Below, piece after piece: positions 13,572 to 13,786 of a DNA stretch of 13,786 nucleotides; position 1 is the first letter of the stretch, and each line of letters opens with the position of its first letter. This DNA comes from Chrysochromulina parva (lineage: Eukaryota > Haptophyta > Prymnesiales > Chrysochromulinaceae). The notes under the pieces were generated by a model, which saw nothing but the letters and a program-made list of their open reading frames with translations, searched no databases and was not told where the DNA came from. Where the stretch lies: assembly GCA_002887195.1 (NCBI GenBank), contig PJAB01001540.1:1-13786 (forward strand), given 5' to 3'. Made by a program: the position numbers and the translations under genes.

Positions 13572-13786
13572 TTTGCCCATATTTCATTGGAGGAAAAGCT
13601 GTGTGCGGTCGGGTGAGTTTCGATGCTCGACGCGCAAACTAGAAACTTTTTCTTTATAGGCCTTTACTTAGCAACCGGGAAAAAATTGGGATGGACCAGT
13701 TTGTGTGGGACGTCCCAGCTTGGGTGGTGTGTCCCGGAGAGGGAGTGGGATGACCCACCGGTGGGTCATCCCACTCTTTCATGGGA
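13572..13786. other. 3' flank of the kinase gene with palindromes, running off the window
   Basis: 215 bp without a gene. It contains an AT-rich run (13643-13688), a perfect 12-bp palindrome TGGGACGTCCCA (13706-13717) and a perfect 34-bp palindrome (13743-13776). The TGGGATGACC / TGGGATGGACC motif recurs. The region might be the edge of a foldback or MITE-like element continuing outside the window, but no target-site duplication can be seen. Confidence 0.4.
13743..13776. repeat. Perfect 34-bp palindrome with no spacer
   Basis: Each arm is 17 bp (GAGTGGGATGACCCACC and its exact complement), centred between 13759 and 13760 with no loop. Within each arm TGGG..CCCA is itself an inverted repeat. 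Perfect spacer-free palindromes of this length are uncommon by chance and would extrude or form a tight RNA hairpin. Confidence 0.9.

Overview
The window looks like nuclear DNA from a GC-rich, secondary-plastid alga, most likely a haptophyte. Four things suggest this: very high coding GC; compact, mostly intronless genes on both strands with eukaryotic domain types (AP2/ERF, MAP kinase, PX, VPS9, EF-hand, CK1-like kinase); a photosystem II-type lumen protein with a three-part targeting leader; and the PQPLTADE / RAAAAAEGLEL linker between AP2 modules, which I recall from haptophyte proteins. The species assignment is inference. I see no tRNA, rRNA, CRISPR array or bacterial operon.

Layout, left to right. 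1-2268 (minus): a 680-residue MBD-like/AP2-repeat protein, probably a DNA-binding regulator. A third AP2 module lies downstream of its stop and is out of frame, and a 74-bp tandem duplication sits at the window edge. 2269-2524: short divergent promoter. 2525-3397 (plus): a lysine-rich protein with an HSP20/p23-like beta domain, a coiled coil and a C-terminal RVSW motif. 3398-3832: convergent 3' region with AT-rich hairpins. 3833-6639 (minus): a three-exon PX-VPS9 gene, probably a Rab5-type exchange factor. 6640-7196: AT-rich, palindrome-rich divergent promoter. 7197-7919 (plus): small algal protein with an SFG motif. 8042-8731 (plus): PsbQ/Psb31-like lumen protein. 9164-10255 (plus): complete intronless MAP kinase with TEY. 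10256-11242: noncoding, with an extremely GC-rich core. 11243-12052 (minus): two-EF-hand protein. 12240-13571 (plus): divergent CK1-like kinase with an altered catalytic loop. 13572-13786: palindromes, including a perfect 34-bp one.

The most notable observation is in the PX-VPS9 gene. Its 79-nt second intron appears to be a tandem duplicate of the VPS9 coding sequence around it. The intron's first 40 nt match the first 40 nt of the next exon at 35 positions. Its 3' end, translated, still resembles the end of the preceding exon. Removing the 79 nt (not a multiple of three) restores a continuous VPS9 domain. This looks like an intron born by segmental duplication. The genes share no obvious pathway. 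They read as an ordinary chromosomal stretch with two divergent gene pairs and a common theme of signalling and regulation.
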